DNA from: Perkinsus marinus ATCC 50983
Taxonomy: Eukaryota; Perkinsozoa; Perkinsida; Perkinsidae
Direction: 5' to 3'
Assembly (NCBI RefSeq): GCF_000006405.1
Contig: NW_003214659.1
Span: 50,622-114,621, forward strand
DNA: 64,000 nt
This document shows positions 52,301-63,300 of the stretch, piece by piece (the stretch's first letter is position 1; every line of letters starts with the position of its first letter). Under the pieces are notes generated by a model. The model worked only from the letters and a program-made list of their open reading frames with translations. It was not told where the DNA came from and searched no databases. Position numbers and translations under genes: made by a program.

Positions 52301-52530
52301 CTTTAATGCTGCCAGGCGTTCTTGTGGGGGTAGGAACATCGGAGCAAGGGGCTGACCATAGCCACGGCCATCGAACACACCCACCACAGCTAAGCCATAC
52401 CAAAAGGGGCTTCTTCGTTGCCTCAGTCGGTTTCGTCTCTGCCACAGCCGGTAGTCCCTCCTTGTCGTCGTCATCCGAAGATAATTCCTCCACTGTGGTC
52501 GACTCGGGAGCCTCTACCGTACCCGCCTGA
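49325..52530 (-). CDS. ELG1/ATAD5-like clamp-loader ATPase
   Basis: Exons are partly solved. The N-terminal part is acidic (TVEELSSDDDDKEG) and has two copies of a motif (QPLAPMFLPPQERLAALKRR and IQPLAPIFAPKSERLRMAAE) like the APxF motifs of ELG1/ATAD5. The AAA+ core shows Walker A VVITGGTGCGKTSLVYAAA (50200-50260), Walker B LLLVDDVDAIVAND (49790-49840) and the sensor-type ASRRPVVFTARSVEDLPRQL (about 49610-49680). C-terminal pieces read MVMAVALQLAEALYGADVEV. ELG1-type complexes unload PCNA from DNA. Two introns (50129-50196 and 50606-50667) consist of tRNA-like sequence. Plus-strand Ser-rich frames over 51.8-52.5 kb are shadows. Confidence 0.65.
50129..50196 (-). other. Intron made of a sense tRNA-like module (ELG1-like gene)
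   Basis: The 68-nt intron starts directly after the Walker A helix (YAAARE). It reads GTAATGTGGTTACACTAGCA, then an arm with CTCGAAAG and GTGAGTTCAATTCTGG. The order is A box, anticodon-like arm, B box; stems are broken. Confidence 0.65.
50606..50667 (-). other. Intron made of an antisense tRNA-like module (ELG1-like gene)
   Basis: The 62-nt GT-AG intron (GTAATGATGG ... ATTCTCAG) joins RRLRKAG to KPPRRVQKSQERP. The plus strand carries GCAGGTTCGAATCCCAGG, a perfect B box. Confidence 0.7.
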
Positions 52531-52956
52531 AGAGACCTGCCTTTGTATCGTTATGAGCTATAGGAGAACCCACGGTGTTGTCCGTCATTGATATGAGCGG
52601 CCGAGTTCGGGTTTGATCGTGACGTCAAGATTCGATTGCATAAACGAGCTTCGCTCCGCTCGAATTTGTTTGCACGAATATCATTTTTCCTCGATTGGAA
52701 ATTCAAGTGCTACCCATCTGGTCGGCCCCACCAGTGCATTTCATCTCATCCAACTTTCATTATTCCTCTTCCTCGACAGCGAACATACCACAGCCATCGA
52801 GGGCCTTCCTCAGCCGCCGAGGCACCTATCACCACGACGACCAACAACCGTCCCCGCAGTAGCCATCATCCTGGTGGCGACCGGAGCGGTAGGGAGGGGA
52901 CTTGTTCGTGACCATAGCCAGGGTTCCAATCTGAGTTCTATTGGGCTTGGAGTGGT

Positions 52957-53453
52957 ATGAAGAGGAAGTTACTGGCAGGTTCGTCAACTCCTGAACTCAG
53001 CTCGAACGACCGACCCCGAAAAGGGGGAGGAGGGCGGTCGCATCTGTATCACCATCATCATCGGAATCACCGTTATCACCGTAGGAGACGAAGGTGTTTA
53101 TTGCAGTAGTTGACCTGTAGGGCCTCATACACCGCCCTTTGAGCCAAGGGAGTTGACCAAGGAGGACCGGACAGAGGTCGAGAACACTATCAAGGTGAGG
53201 AGACGCCTCATGTGGATTTGTAAGTTGTGCGAGGTGAGGTACGCTTGGGTATGCTCCCGACCCCTGCGCACTGTGAAGAAAAGGAAGATTCTTCCATCTC
53301 CTCTTCCTCCTCCTCTACGTTGCACGGTAAATCACCGTCTCGTTCTCCATCACCGGAGAGCACCACCGCCGCGGCACCGGTGGCCACTGAGTCCGACGAC
53401 CAGTCGAGCCACGACAAGGGCGACTCTAGCGGTCGAGACGACAGCCTGAGGTG
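52957..53453 (+). CDS. Possible small Ser/Arg-rich protein
   Basis: Plus-strand pieces EPRELTKEDRTEVENTIK (53130-53190) and CEEKEDSSISSSSSSTLHGK followed by SRSPSPESTTAAAPVATESD, ending at TGA 53451-53453, look like a spliced small protein with an SR-like tail. An upstream ATG near 52957 (MKRKLLAGSSTPELSSNDRP) could start it. Joins are not solved and the opposite strand is also open. Confidence 0.3.
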
Positions 53454-53518
53454 ACTTAGTCTTACTCCTAGGGTGGTTGATAGTAGCCTCTCGTGTTAGG
53501 TCCAGTCGTCAGAACAGT

Positions 53519-55691
53519 ATGGAGCCACCTAAGGGCCGTGGTGGAAGGCAGGAGTCCTCCAGAGGAAGGGTTGAGGATGGTAGAGTCTCCCTTGCTGAGA
53601 CTGAGGAGGAGTCCTCAGTCGATACTGGGGAGAGTGAGGATGTTCCCTCTACTGTAGAGAGGGGTGGCTCGGGGCAGGAAGACGATAGTGGCTCCGGTCT
53701 AGAGGAGGTGGGGGTAATTTTGTGGCGCGCGGTCATGGAATTTGTTCAGGGCACTCCTATGGCCGATCCACTCCTTCACGGTACCGCCAGGGCTGAGACT
53801 GACAGTGTTGCGGACAGGGTAGTACAATTTCGTGGCGCGCGGTCACGGCTATGGTGCCTCAGGTTACCGTTGACGTTGGACTATTTATGCATTTCGTCGA
53901 CTCATACAGTGTCAGTGGTGACAATCTCAAACGTATCACCCTTTCTAATGAGGTTGGACTCTTACGAGGGCTTTCTCTACAATCCTCTCTGTATGTAGAT
54001 CGAGCACGCCTTGGCCAGCTTCCATCCGTACCACCTTGCTCACTGCCGCATCAAGACTATCGTCTTCGGCTCGTGAGTGGTCGAGAGCGACGGGCTGGGG
54101 CGGTTACTGGTGCTCTCCAGGTACGCCTACAATTTGCATCTGCCTTGGGCTAGTGATTTGGATTTCGTGTTGATACCGACTAGATCGAACCGTCGTCGGA
54201 ACAGTGGTGATGGTGGATCGTCACCAAGCTCGGTGAGTAGCTGTGGTATCCTCCCTAGATTGTTACGGTCCCTTCAGGTGAGCTCAAGTATGTGTGGCGG
54301 AAACCACAACCCTGAGATTACATGTACGCCCGAGGAGCGACTAAAGCTGTTGTACCTAGTAGCTCAGCACTTGGAGAGGAGGCTAGGTCAGGGTACTATC
54401 GGGGAGAGGGTGGGTATGATGGTTACCTCCTACGTCTAGCTCCCTTATTGGGGTCACCAAGTGGACCAAATATTACTTCTAGTGATACTCATCGGTGGGG
54501 ATGAGTCCCGTAGGGTATTCCGTGAATATTCCCACTGTAATCTACGACAAGCCTCTCCGCATTTTGAGGCGTGGCTGCAATCGCTTCAGTTCTTTACAAC
54601 TTTTGGGGGCCTTTTTCACAGTGGTATTCGAAATTGTTATGGTTGGTGGGTAGATGGGGGAAAATTCGTCTATAGTGGACGAATCCGGCGAACTTGAATT
54701 CATCAATAGTGCGGTAGCTTTCAGGGTTGTTGAGCTTCCACTATTTTTAGCATTGAACTCTGGAGCTCACTAGGTTTGTTTTAGGTGTTTTGGTGAACAC
54801 CCCTGTGGTCATTGCATCATCGCGAATTCCTTTGTTGACTCTACAGTGCAAGGGGCCGGCCCAGTCAGCAGCTGAGAAGAAATGGTAGGATATGATGAAG
54901 GTGTGGTATGAACTTAATGCGGAATAGGTGCTCGACTTGCGAGGGCGGCTTTGGGGAGTGCTGTCCTCTACATTCCTCGGTTAAAGTGCAGATATCTGTC
55001 ACAGGACCGGCACACAGTGGTAGTAGCTGTGGGGGGATCCTATACGGTGACCGCGTTCTCTTTGGAAGGTATCGAGACTTCGGCGTACGTAGCTATGCTC
55101 TGCCAGCATTATGATTGCCTCCGGCCTCTGGTGTTGGTGATAAAACACGTCTTGGTCTGTGACGGGCTGGTGACGCCGTACGATGGTGGGATGAGTAGCT
55201 ACACGCTGGTGAGTATCTTAGGTTGTGGTGTGGTAAGATTCAGAATAGGTCCTCATGGTGGTATCTTTCCTAAATCAATTTTATGGCAATAACGCTTCTC
55301 ACCAGAACGTATCATTGGGTCAGCTCTTGTTGGGTATGCTCTACTGGTATGGTGGGGAGGAGGACCCTTGTGTGGAGGAGGCCCATCTTGAGGGTGGCCG
55401 ACAATTCCTGGATAAAGTCAATCTCATACTCTCTGACGGTGCGTAGCCGGTCGTCGTTCCCCCCATGGAGATGTGATTGCCATAGGCACCTGCATGCGGT
55501 CGTTCTCGGCGAGCCGATTGGCAATAAGGCCGGTCGCAGCGGAGACTCACTCGCACTTCTGTGAGCGGTCGGAGGACCCTATCCTGGCCTCGCGGTTCGC
55601 TACGGACATGATGGTCATCCTCGACCCTCTTGCTTTGAATGGTAGTAGTAATATCGACTCAGTAGAGCAAAGTAGAGGGAAAAGGTCTTAG
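53519..55691 (+). CDS. Noncanonical poly(A) RNA polymerase (TRF4/PAPD5-like)
   Basis: First exons are solved: 53519-53707, 53750-53818, 53863-53952, 53999-54072, 54121-54232, and 54278 onward. The catalytic fold is clear: IKTIVFGSRYAYNLHLPWAS with DLDFVLIP (the GS and DxD of the nucleotidyltransferase site), FSLEGIETSAYVAMLCQHYD, CLRPLVLVIKHVLVCDGLVT, YDGGMSSYTL joined to VLMVVSFLNQFYG, and VSLGQLLLGMLYWYGG. The end reads MMVILDPLALNGSSNID. Such enzymes add short A tails for nuclear RNA surveillance (TRAMP). The N-terminal 60 residues are acidic and Ser/Gly-rich. The stretch between about 54400 and 54950 is unresolved. Introns 1 and 2 share an unusual core. Confidence 0.8.
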
Positions 55692-56771
55692 CGGTTCTAA
55701 TAAGCTTTAACAAGAGGGGGGACTATCTCAGTAGTAAATGTGATACTCTATGTGGTAGTAAGCTCGACCTTCCGAGAGCATCCCTGTTGTTGGCGACCCT
55801 GCCATGAATCGACTTTAGGTGATTACGTCAATCTGGGTCAGTCAGTGTGGCGATGGCCGGCGGTGGCAGCAGCATTCCGCTGTGCTCGCCGCAGCTTTGA
55901 ATGTGGCGGTTGGTGGGGACAGAAGTAATAACTCAAATCGATCAATCGGGCGCGCGCGTAGTGTATATGGCAATGTGCAGATATGGTTTGGCGACTCCTC
56001 CTGTATGGGTGGCAGCACGTCGGGCAGGGTTCCCCTCGCCGACCTTGAGTGGTGTGAATGAGCCTAGGGCGAGCGCTACTTCCATTCACACAGGTGATAC
56101 ACTACATCATCAAGGGTGCTTTACGTTGGTGTTGTTGTAGAGGACACCGCTAGGAAGACCGAGGCAACGGGGCCTAGTAGTGTAAGTACTGTGGGATGAT
56201 TAACAGGGATTGGATGGACGACTTAATAATAATTCACTTCACGTGTAGGTCGTTATTGCTGGGTTGTGATTGCTATCGTGGGTTATATAGGTTCCTTTAT
56301 CTCTTCTGAAGGTTGCTCTCATGCCTGCTGACCAGTGCTGTGATGAGTGAATCTGAAATAGCCGGAAACATCTACTACTACTATTGTTGTTGTTATCAGC
56401 AGCATTGTGAGATATGGTCAGCGGCGTGGTTCACTGTACGATATCTAAAAGAAAAAATCGTGCCTGTTCTTTTCCTCATTGTAGTATTGGTATACCATTG
56501 AGACGGTCCTTTACCTCATAACGACTTCCAGTAAAGATGTCCATAAATGTGCATACTACTATCATTATTATTATCTATGACGATGAGTAGCTCCTCATCA
56601 TCTCTCTCGGTCAACGTCGCGCAGGCCCTATTAGGGTCTACTTCTATCGTGTCTCGCTGCTTTACGTAGTACAGTATCTACCCTACTACTGCTATAACCT
56701 CTGCCGTGTATTTCCCTATCCTCTCTCGAGTCGTGTTGGTCAACGAAATTGATGAGTCTTCAGCCATAAAT
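55692..56771. other. No supported gene
   Basis: Short open frames only. It separates two plus-strand genes and probably contains the 3' flank of the polymerase gene and the promoter of the carboxypeptidase gene. Confidence 0.35.
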
Positions 56772-58273
56772 ATGCTCCTATGGGTATCGTTAATGCTAAC
56801 TCGGGCACTGTTCTCCAGTGCTACTGCTGGTATCGAGAGCTCAGCTCTGCCGGCCTTCTACCACACAACAGCCGACATAATGGCTAGGCTGAAGGCCTTG
56901 CAAGGGAAATGCCCAGGCATGGCCATTGACCGCGAACAACAGCATGGTGAGCATCGAGAGCTCTCTTATGGAAAGAGTACCGGTGATTTCAGGCATTGCT
57001 ATGACGATTGTGCGCCTAGGAGCTGTCGGGGGTGATGTTGGGAAAGCGCCAGGAGAAGCTCTTCTTGTTTTCGGCGAGCACGCCCGGTACCTCTCACCGT
57101 GGCGGACTGCGTTTTGAGGATGCTCTTTGGGTCAGGGAATTGATATCTTCCGAAATTGCTCTGCAGCTGATTCAGCGTATATGCGATATTCGCTCTACAG
57201 GGGCTCCCAGTGGAGACCCTCACGCCAAAGTAGGAATGAGTGTAGCTGCGGCACTTCAACTGTTCTTCCCACAGGCTGCGCTCCGGGCAATTACAATCGT
57301 ACCTGTGGTGAACGAGGGGGGCCGATCATTGGTGATGGGCAAGGGCCAGTGGTGTTGGCGAGGTGCCGCCTCTACTACTCTGGTTTGGTCTACTGTTTTG
57401 TATCAGGAAACGAGAATGGCGTCGATTTGAATAGGAATTTCGGCGGGTCTGCCCACTGGTCTTCGAAACTTCGCTCCGCTGAGGAAAATTCAGGCCCATC
57501 CCAATTCAGCGAGCCCGAGACCAAGGTGAGTATACTTTGAGAGGCTTTGAAGTATTCTCTTATCAGATACTCCGCTCGCTGATCGACAAGACATCTCCAG
57601 AGTTTTTCCTCTCGGTCCACTCGGGCATGCTCGGCCTCTTCTATCCATACGCCTACAGCCCCTCGGCCCACCCATCCACTGCAGGGGCTCTTGAAAGGGT
57701 CCTCGATAGGGTCGCTGATGACGGCTGCCAGTGCCCTTCTGGTAGGGTGGTTTATGCTCTACATCGTCAGATGTGCTGTTGTCAGGGCAAGCTTCCATCG
57801 AGATTGGCCATGGCGCGCCCGGCTCCAGTTTGGACTATGCCTTCAAGGATGGTGGTGGTGCTAGGTTCGCTTATGCGGTCGAAGTTTATTCAGACCCGAG
57901 CCGTCGGGGGGCCTTCCATAAGGAGTAGGGCTCATTTGGTGTTTGCCGTTGTCTGATCGTCGTGTGTAGGTATAAGGAACGGAAAAAGGATGGGGCCTCT
58001 CCTGTCACGTATCTGACGAGTATCTCGTCGGCCGACTTTGGGCCGATCGATGGGGAGAAGTGTTTGGAGTATTTCAACCCCATTGCGGAGAACGAGTGAG
58101 CCGTCCCGGAAATGTCTTGTGGTCTCGAAGAGTGTCTTAGATACAATGAAGTGCTGCAAACATGGTCAACGAACATCCTAGAGATGATGCAGTTGGCTTC
58201 AGAGGAGACCGGCACACCGCCCATCCTTCGTGGGATATCACCACACAAGAATGATCATGTTCGAGTCGGCTAA
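56772..58273 (+). CDS. Secreted M14 zinc carboxypeptidase
   Basis: Nine exons, all phases consistent: 56772-56946, 56993-57086, 57136-57229, 57275-57362, 57407-57525, 57567-57741, 57786-57924, 57970-58095 and 58141-58273 (380 residues). Introns are 41-49 nt. A signal peptide (MLLWVSLMLTRALFSSATAG) is followed by the M14 fold: zinc ligands H88 and E91 in FGEHARELISS and H208 in FFLSVHSG; CWRGNENGVDLNRNFG at 148-163; catalytic E281 in FAYAVEVYSD. The family removes C-terminal residues from peptides. The C-terminal LQTWSTNILEMMQLASEE closes the domain. The upstream frame from 56706 is 5' UTR. Confidence 0.92.
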
Positions 58274-58625
58274 CCGACTGTTCTACCATGCTGTGCATGA
58301 TAATACGGAGGATGATTAATACGATTGTTGAGTTCTATCGAGTCACCATATGGCCTTTGAGTAATCGTCGTTGTGACCGAAAAGGAAGATAATACTTCTC
58401 CCGAAGTATACTTTCGGTATTTTCCTGAGGACTATTCAAACCTTTCCCCGGGCACGAACTCGAAAAATATCGGATATTATAACCAAGCACTGCTAACATT
58501 TCTCAATGCATGACGTTTATGAAGTGTGAGGCACGAAGCGAGAGTGTCGAGAGAGTCCCCAATGGCAAGCCTCTCGAAGTGTATTCGTATGGGACGGCAT
58601 GGGACATAGTGGTGATGGTGGCGAT
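58274..58625. other. No supported gene
   Basis: Short frames only. gagtcggctaaccgactg-type inverted bases at 58261-58280 overlap the end of the carboxypeptidase gene. Confidence 0.35.
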
Positions 58626-58907
58626 CTATGAAGGACATGATGATATAGTACTACTCAGATGCATCATCCTGATCAGTCTGTTACTGGCAATATAACGCGG
58701 TTCAATGGTAGACACTTCCTCGAGAAAGCGCGGCAAACGCATTAGATGCCCAAAGCACTCACGGTTAGTGTAATGGAGTTCCTCTCGTGCATCGGCTAAA
58801 TCTTCGAACCGGCGTAAGAGCTTGGCAAGCTCCGATGCCGGGGCGTCGAAAACGGCACCCCTAGGAATCCTGAAGCATCGAGATGATAATTTTCTGAGTA
58901 GCATCAC
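58626..58907 (-). CDS. N-terminal piece of a FAST/heptatricopeptide-like protein
   Basis: Starts with MLLRKLSSRCFRIPRG, a mitochondrial-type presequence, then SELAKLLRRFEDLADAREEL. A donor (GTGAGTGC) at about 58770 can splice to EEVSTIEPRYIASNRLIRMM. Only about 350 bp remain before the convergent carboxypeptidase gene, so it is either a very short gene or a fragment of one like the gene at 60-64 kb. Confidence 0.4.
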   Translation of the reverse strand: MMLLRKLSSRCFRIPRGAVFDAPASELAKLLRRFEDLADAREELHYTNRECFGHLMRLPRFLEEVSTIEPRYIASNRLIRMMHLSSTISSCPS

Positions 58908-60369
58908 ATCCCTCGATAACTTTCACAAGTATATTGATGTGGGATGATACCACTCCATAGCCAACATTCGCTGGCGTGATGTGCAGGCTAAGCTGATGCC
59001 CTGTGTATTCATGCTAGTCTAACTAATCCTTGTTGTCAGTGTTGGACATTAAGCATGCACACACACCTACTGGGCCCAGTCGGATATCGTCCGATTATCC
59101 CAATCCACTCGGTAGACTCTTAGAACTGGTAGCTCCTTGCCAACTTGGTGTGCCACACACATTGGAAGATCCTCTCCTGGTGCTCCGTCCCTGAGATGAT
59201 TATAGTGATGCCTCTGGATACATCAAGGGCCATCGTCGTCGTACTCATCAAGACATTGCATCGTGTCTATTTGCATCCTACCATCGGGGAGTTCGTTCAC
59301 GGCTGCTTTTACCTTGTCAGCGACATTCTGAAATCAATTCCTTAACCCCAGCAAATCGGAGCAGCTACTCCGTTTACTCCATGTTGGTTGTCTCCACTGA
59401 ATCGAACCACGAGATACGGTGGTGGCTCCTCGAAGACCTCGGCAGGGTGCTCTCCCATATTGTGCTTTGGTATCGGCATTTCCTGACGAGCCCTGTATAA
59501 CAGCCCGCCTATATTCATACTCACTCCTGGTGCAGTCTCCATGTATCTGTGATGCAAGGTGTTTCTCAGCATGTTATTCGACAAAGGCCCCAAACGGTGT
59601 GGCAACTCTGTCGGTAAGATGATCCTTCCCATGTGCTCTTGTATTGGATATATGTGTCCGACGTGTAAGGGCATATGAGAGGTGCACAGTCGGGCTTGCA
59701 CTCACTCGTGAATAGGGGCGTGCATCGCGTTGGCTAGTGCTGCTCAGTGCAGAGACTCAGACGACACTGTAGGAACTCAACACAAGCGAGTTGGATCATA
59801 ACACGGGTCGAAACAAGCAACACGTTATTGGAGAAACTGATGAATATATGATACGATCATACATTCTCCAGAGATCTCACTCACGGACATGTCAAATCTA
59901 CTGAGTTCTTTCCAGAGCACGTCATAGCTTCTGCTCGCCGAGTCGCTAGAGTCATCGGGACCACTCATAAAAATCCCAGCCACCGTATGATCTAAAATCG
60001 TGATGGAAGGGATCTACTCTCTCATCCTAGAATTTCCTCTTCACGCTTAGCACACACGAGTTAACAACAACGGAGACGAGAATGAAGTCGACAACATAGT
60101 GAGGAAATAGTTGTTGCTGCGCAGTGTGAAGAAGTCCCCATTTCCAGAATCGATCAAAGACCCGCGCATAGAACACTCTCACTAGCCGAATAGTGTACGT
60201 AACCGCCGTGACTTCAGGACCAGATACACCCAACAAGACGGCTGCATCGCCATCGCACAGGGCACAGTGAGCTATAGACTAGTATTGGACGCATACTCAT
60301 TCCAATGCAGGAACGATCTCCCTAGGCCGGGAATTCATCAGTAAACTACGGCCAAATCTTCAGCAGAAA
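58908..60369. other. Mostly unassigned; two weak minus-strand frames
   Basis: Apart from the frame at 59342-59671, a minus-strand frame at 60027-60236 has a hydrophobic stretch (YVVDFILVSVVVNSCVL) and could be an exon. Nothing else is recognisable. Confidence 0.3.
59342..59671 (-). CDS. Hypothetical protein, 109 residues
   Basis: Open from ATG (MPLHVGHIYPIQEHMGRIIL) to TAA. It is rich in His, Met and Pro with no low-complexity run, and reads like real protein (ETAPGVSMNIGGLLYRARQE). No family is recognised. It could be an exon of a larger gene. Confidence 0.35.
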   Translation of the reverse strand, partial: PLHVGHIYPIQEHMGRIILPTELPHRLGPLSNNMLRNTLHHRYMETAPGVSMNIGGLLYRARQEMPIPKHNMGEHPAEVFEEPPPYLVVRFSGDNQHGVNGVAAPICWG

Positions 60370-63300
60370 CTATTTTTGAGTGACATCGATACGAACATGC
60401 ACACCAAATCTGTTGCAGAATGCTTCCACCAGTTTGCACTGGTGTTCTGAATACGCATAATGCTCCTGGTCGACTCGCCGATTAATCATCTTTATAAGAG
60501 GTGACCACTCCCGGACAGTATCGCCGTCGAGGGACGCCATCAGCCGTACAAGTCGGTACACCTCAGCCTTGCCGTAAGTAGCCATATTATCTTGAGCGAA
60601 TTGGAGTACTGCAGTGACGGTAGCACGCAACGCTTGCTTCCGCCATAAGAGGCCCCACGTCAGAGCGGTGACTATGGTAGGGTTCCTGAGACACCAGTGA
60701 TGTCACAGACGGACACAATCAAATTAAACCATCCATGAAATCCAATGGCACTATGGGAGTCATATATCAGTTGCATGCAGCTCCCGAGCTATCGGAGTCA
60801 CTTTCCCTTTGAGCAAATTGTATGTCATCTCAGCAAGATCAAGCTGTGTCAATGGAGAACTCACCATGCCGGGATTTCTCTCACGACGATCGGTTCCATA
60901 ACGTGGAAGAAATTAGGGAGAGACACTGGGTAGATCTCGGTCTCAAGCTTCGCCACAGCCACGAAGCATTTGACCAAAGGCTCTGCGCCCCATTGGCTCA
61001 CTGCCACTTCCCGGGGAATAGTCGCCAAAACAAGCTCCCAAAATTCAAGCTGGGAGTAGGCCATGCGGTTACTGAAGAGGAACGCCACTGGGAGAGACAA
61101 GCGAGGCATTGCTTACGCTGCCTCGACAATGACGCTGATGATGATCTGATCGTGGCTATGCATAAGCTCACGTTCACATCTCGTCCCTGGGCCGAACAAT
61201 TCTTGGAGGAAAGCTGTGGATGGTCGATGGACCACCGCGGGCAACATGCTGAGCACACGGATGAGCTCTCCGATCCTCAAGCCGCTCATGCAAGCCGGCA
61301 TTCCCCTCGATATTGCCATCTCAACGGCTTTACCTGAGGCACGAACACGGTGAATCATCTCAGCTCTTTTCTCGTCTCATGAGGAGTCGCGAACGATTCT
61401 AGGTAATCTTCCACACTCGCACAGTGCGGCACGAAGCCATTGAGGAGTAATGCCTACGCTACGCATTGTTGTGAGTATACCCCATCGTCGTTGACCATTC
61501 ATAGTCCTACTTTTCAACCCCAACTTCCCAACCACATGAACCAACGATGGTAAGAAGGCACTGTGTGTTATCTCATCTTCCGGTAACTCGCTCAACCGGG
61601 AAAGTAGGGCTGATATCTGGAACAACAGGATACGTAAAACGACCAACAAGCCTTCTTAGCTTAGTTGGTAGAGCACCCGCTTAGTAAGCGGGAGGTCGTC
61701 GGTTCAACTCCGGCAGAAGGCTTATCGATCAAATATTATACACAGATTTTAGAGTTGCTCGAGTCGAATGATAGCAAAAGTGTGGCTAACGCGTACGACG
61801 AACTTACAACCCGCCGATCGTGCCGCTCCAATCTATTGAAGGATGCCAAGTTCGCACATACTTGCTCGAACGACATCTCGACTGCCAGGACGCGAGTGGC
61901 CGCAGCCAGACACTGAGATGAATCCACTGCAAATGGCAATGTTTTCCTCCTTACCCTATATAAATCTGAATTCGAATACCGCAACTTTGTAAAGCCCTGG
62001 AGGATTGAAGTTAGTGCTAATGCTGAGAGTTTGTGATCATTCCTGACCACCCATGCTGCAACTGGTTCCAACAGTTCAAGCATATCATCTGCATCTATCC
62101 GTGGTGATGCGCGGAATCCCTCGCGAGGTCGCGGCGCGAGCGTATCTGAAAAATGCTGCGTTCGACTCGAGAACTCTGGAAAAATCCAACGGCAGGAAAA
62201 AATCCAGCAACACTCAGCGTTCGCATTCCGAAAGATGAAATGTGAAGTTAGAATACACGATCGGCAGTTAAAATGCAGAAGCGGTCAACTGCCTACTGTC
62301 CTCGCGATACTCAATCATGTTCGCCAATGACGTCATCAAGACGCTGAGCGGGTAGGCCTCCAGCCGGCTCTCGATCACAGGGAACTGGCGAGCCAGCAGA
62401 CTCACGACCTGAGCGATTGATCGCGTATTAGTATTATAAGTCGAGAACCTCCGGGTTGAAGCAATGAGCCTTGCAATATGCATCAGATATGAGTGCAACA
62501 TCGTCTGGGGTGGGGTCTGGCAATCCGTTTTCGATCAGTTTCCCTGTGAGAGCGTGCCTGCAGGGGAAAGCGACCATTCAAGAGACCTCCACTGTGCACG
62601 TCGTCAAAGAGCTCTGACAGTTCCACTCACCAAAAATCTTCTCTCTGTAGCTTGACCATGGCAAAATGGTTAGTGAGCATCGACACCTCATAGCAGCGAA
62701 GAAAGGGAGCTAGCTCCAGGAACTCCGGAGCCCGGCGAATCAACTGGAAGAAGGCAACACAAGTTGCATAGTTTGCACTCCTGACTGATGGATGATCACT
62801 TACGCCCTCAGCGTCCTTATCGAGATACAACTCGTGGCACTCTTTCACCCAACTGCTCAATGACGCAATTCGGTCGACTGGAATATGCACAGCCTTGAGT
62901 GCACCTGTCCGGCTGATCGAGACGGCCATGAGAGGGATTCAAACTACAATGTAACTCATCCATAATAATCGCCCCGATTTGCACAGCTACAGGTTCCCAG
63001 GATTCCAATCCCGCGAAGAGCAGGTGAGCCCGTGTTAGTGGTACTTTTTAGCTGTGAACTGATCAATGTCATCTAGTAACTCCCCCTTCATAAAAAAGGA
63101 GCTGATTACTGTGAGTCTCGGATGACACGCCATGTTCTGGCGCGTTCACAATCTCGAATAACTGCTCTTGGAAAAGACAGTCCGTGATCCACGATGTCGA
63201 TTGCAACGCTGTGATGCCACCACTGTTTGAGGGGTCAGATATAAGTAACCTAGACGTTGAGGCAAAGACGAAAATCAGCTTCGCGTGTATGAACAGGAAT

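Noticed and set aside
51785-52355. Long Ser/Pro-rich plus-strand frames
   Set aside because: They are antisense to charged exons of the ELG1-like gene; GAG/GAA-rich exons give CTC/TTC-rich open shadows.
53519-53998. One long uninterrupted first exon for the poly(A) polymerase
   Set aside because: The frame is open, but two good GT-AG introns and the loss of family-like sequence without splicing favour the three-exon reading.
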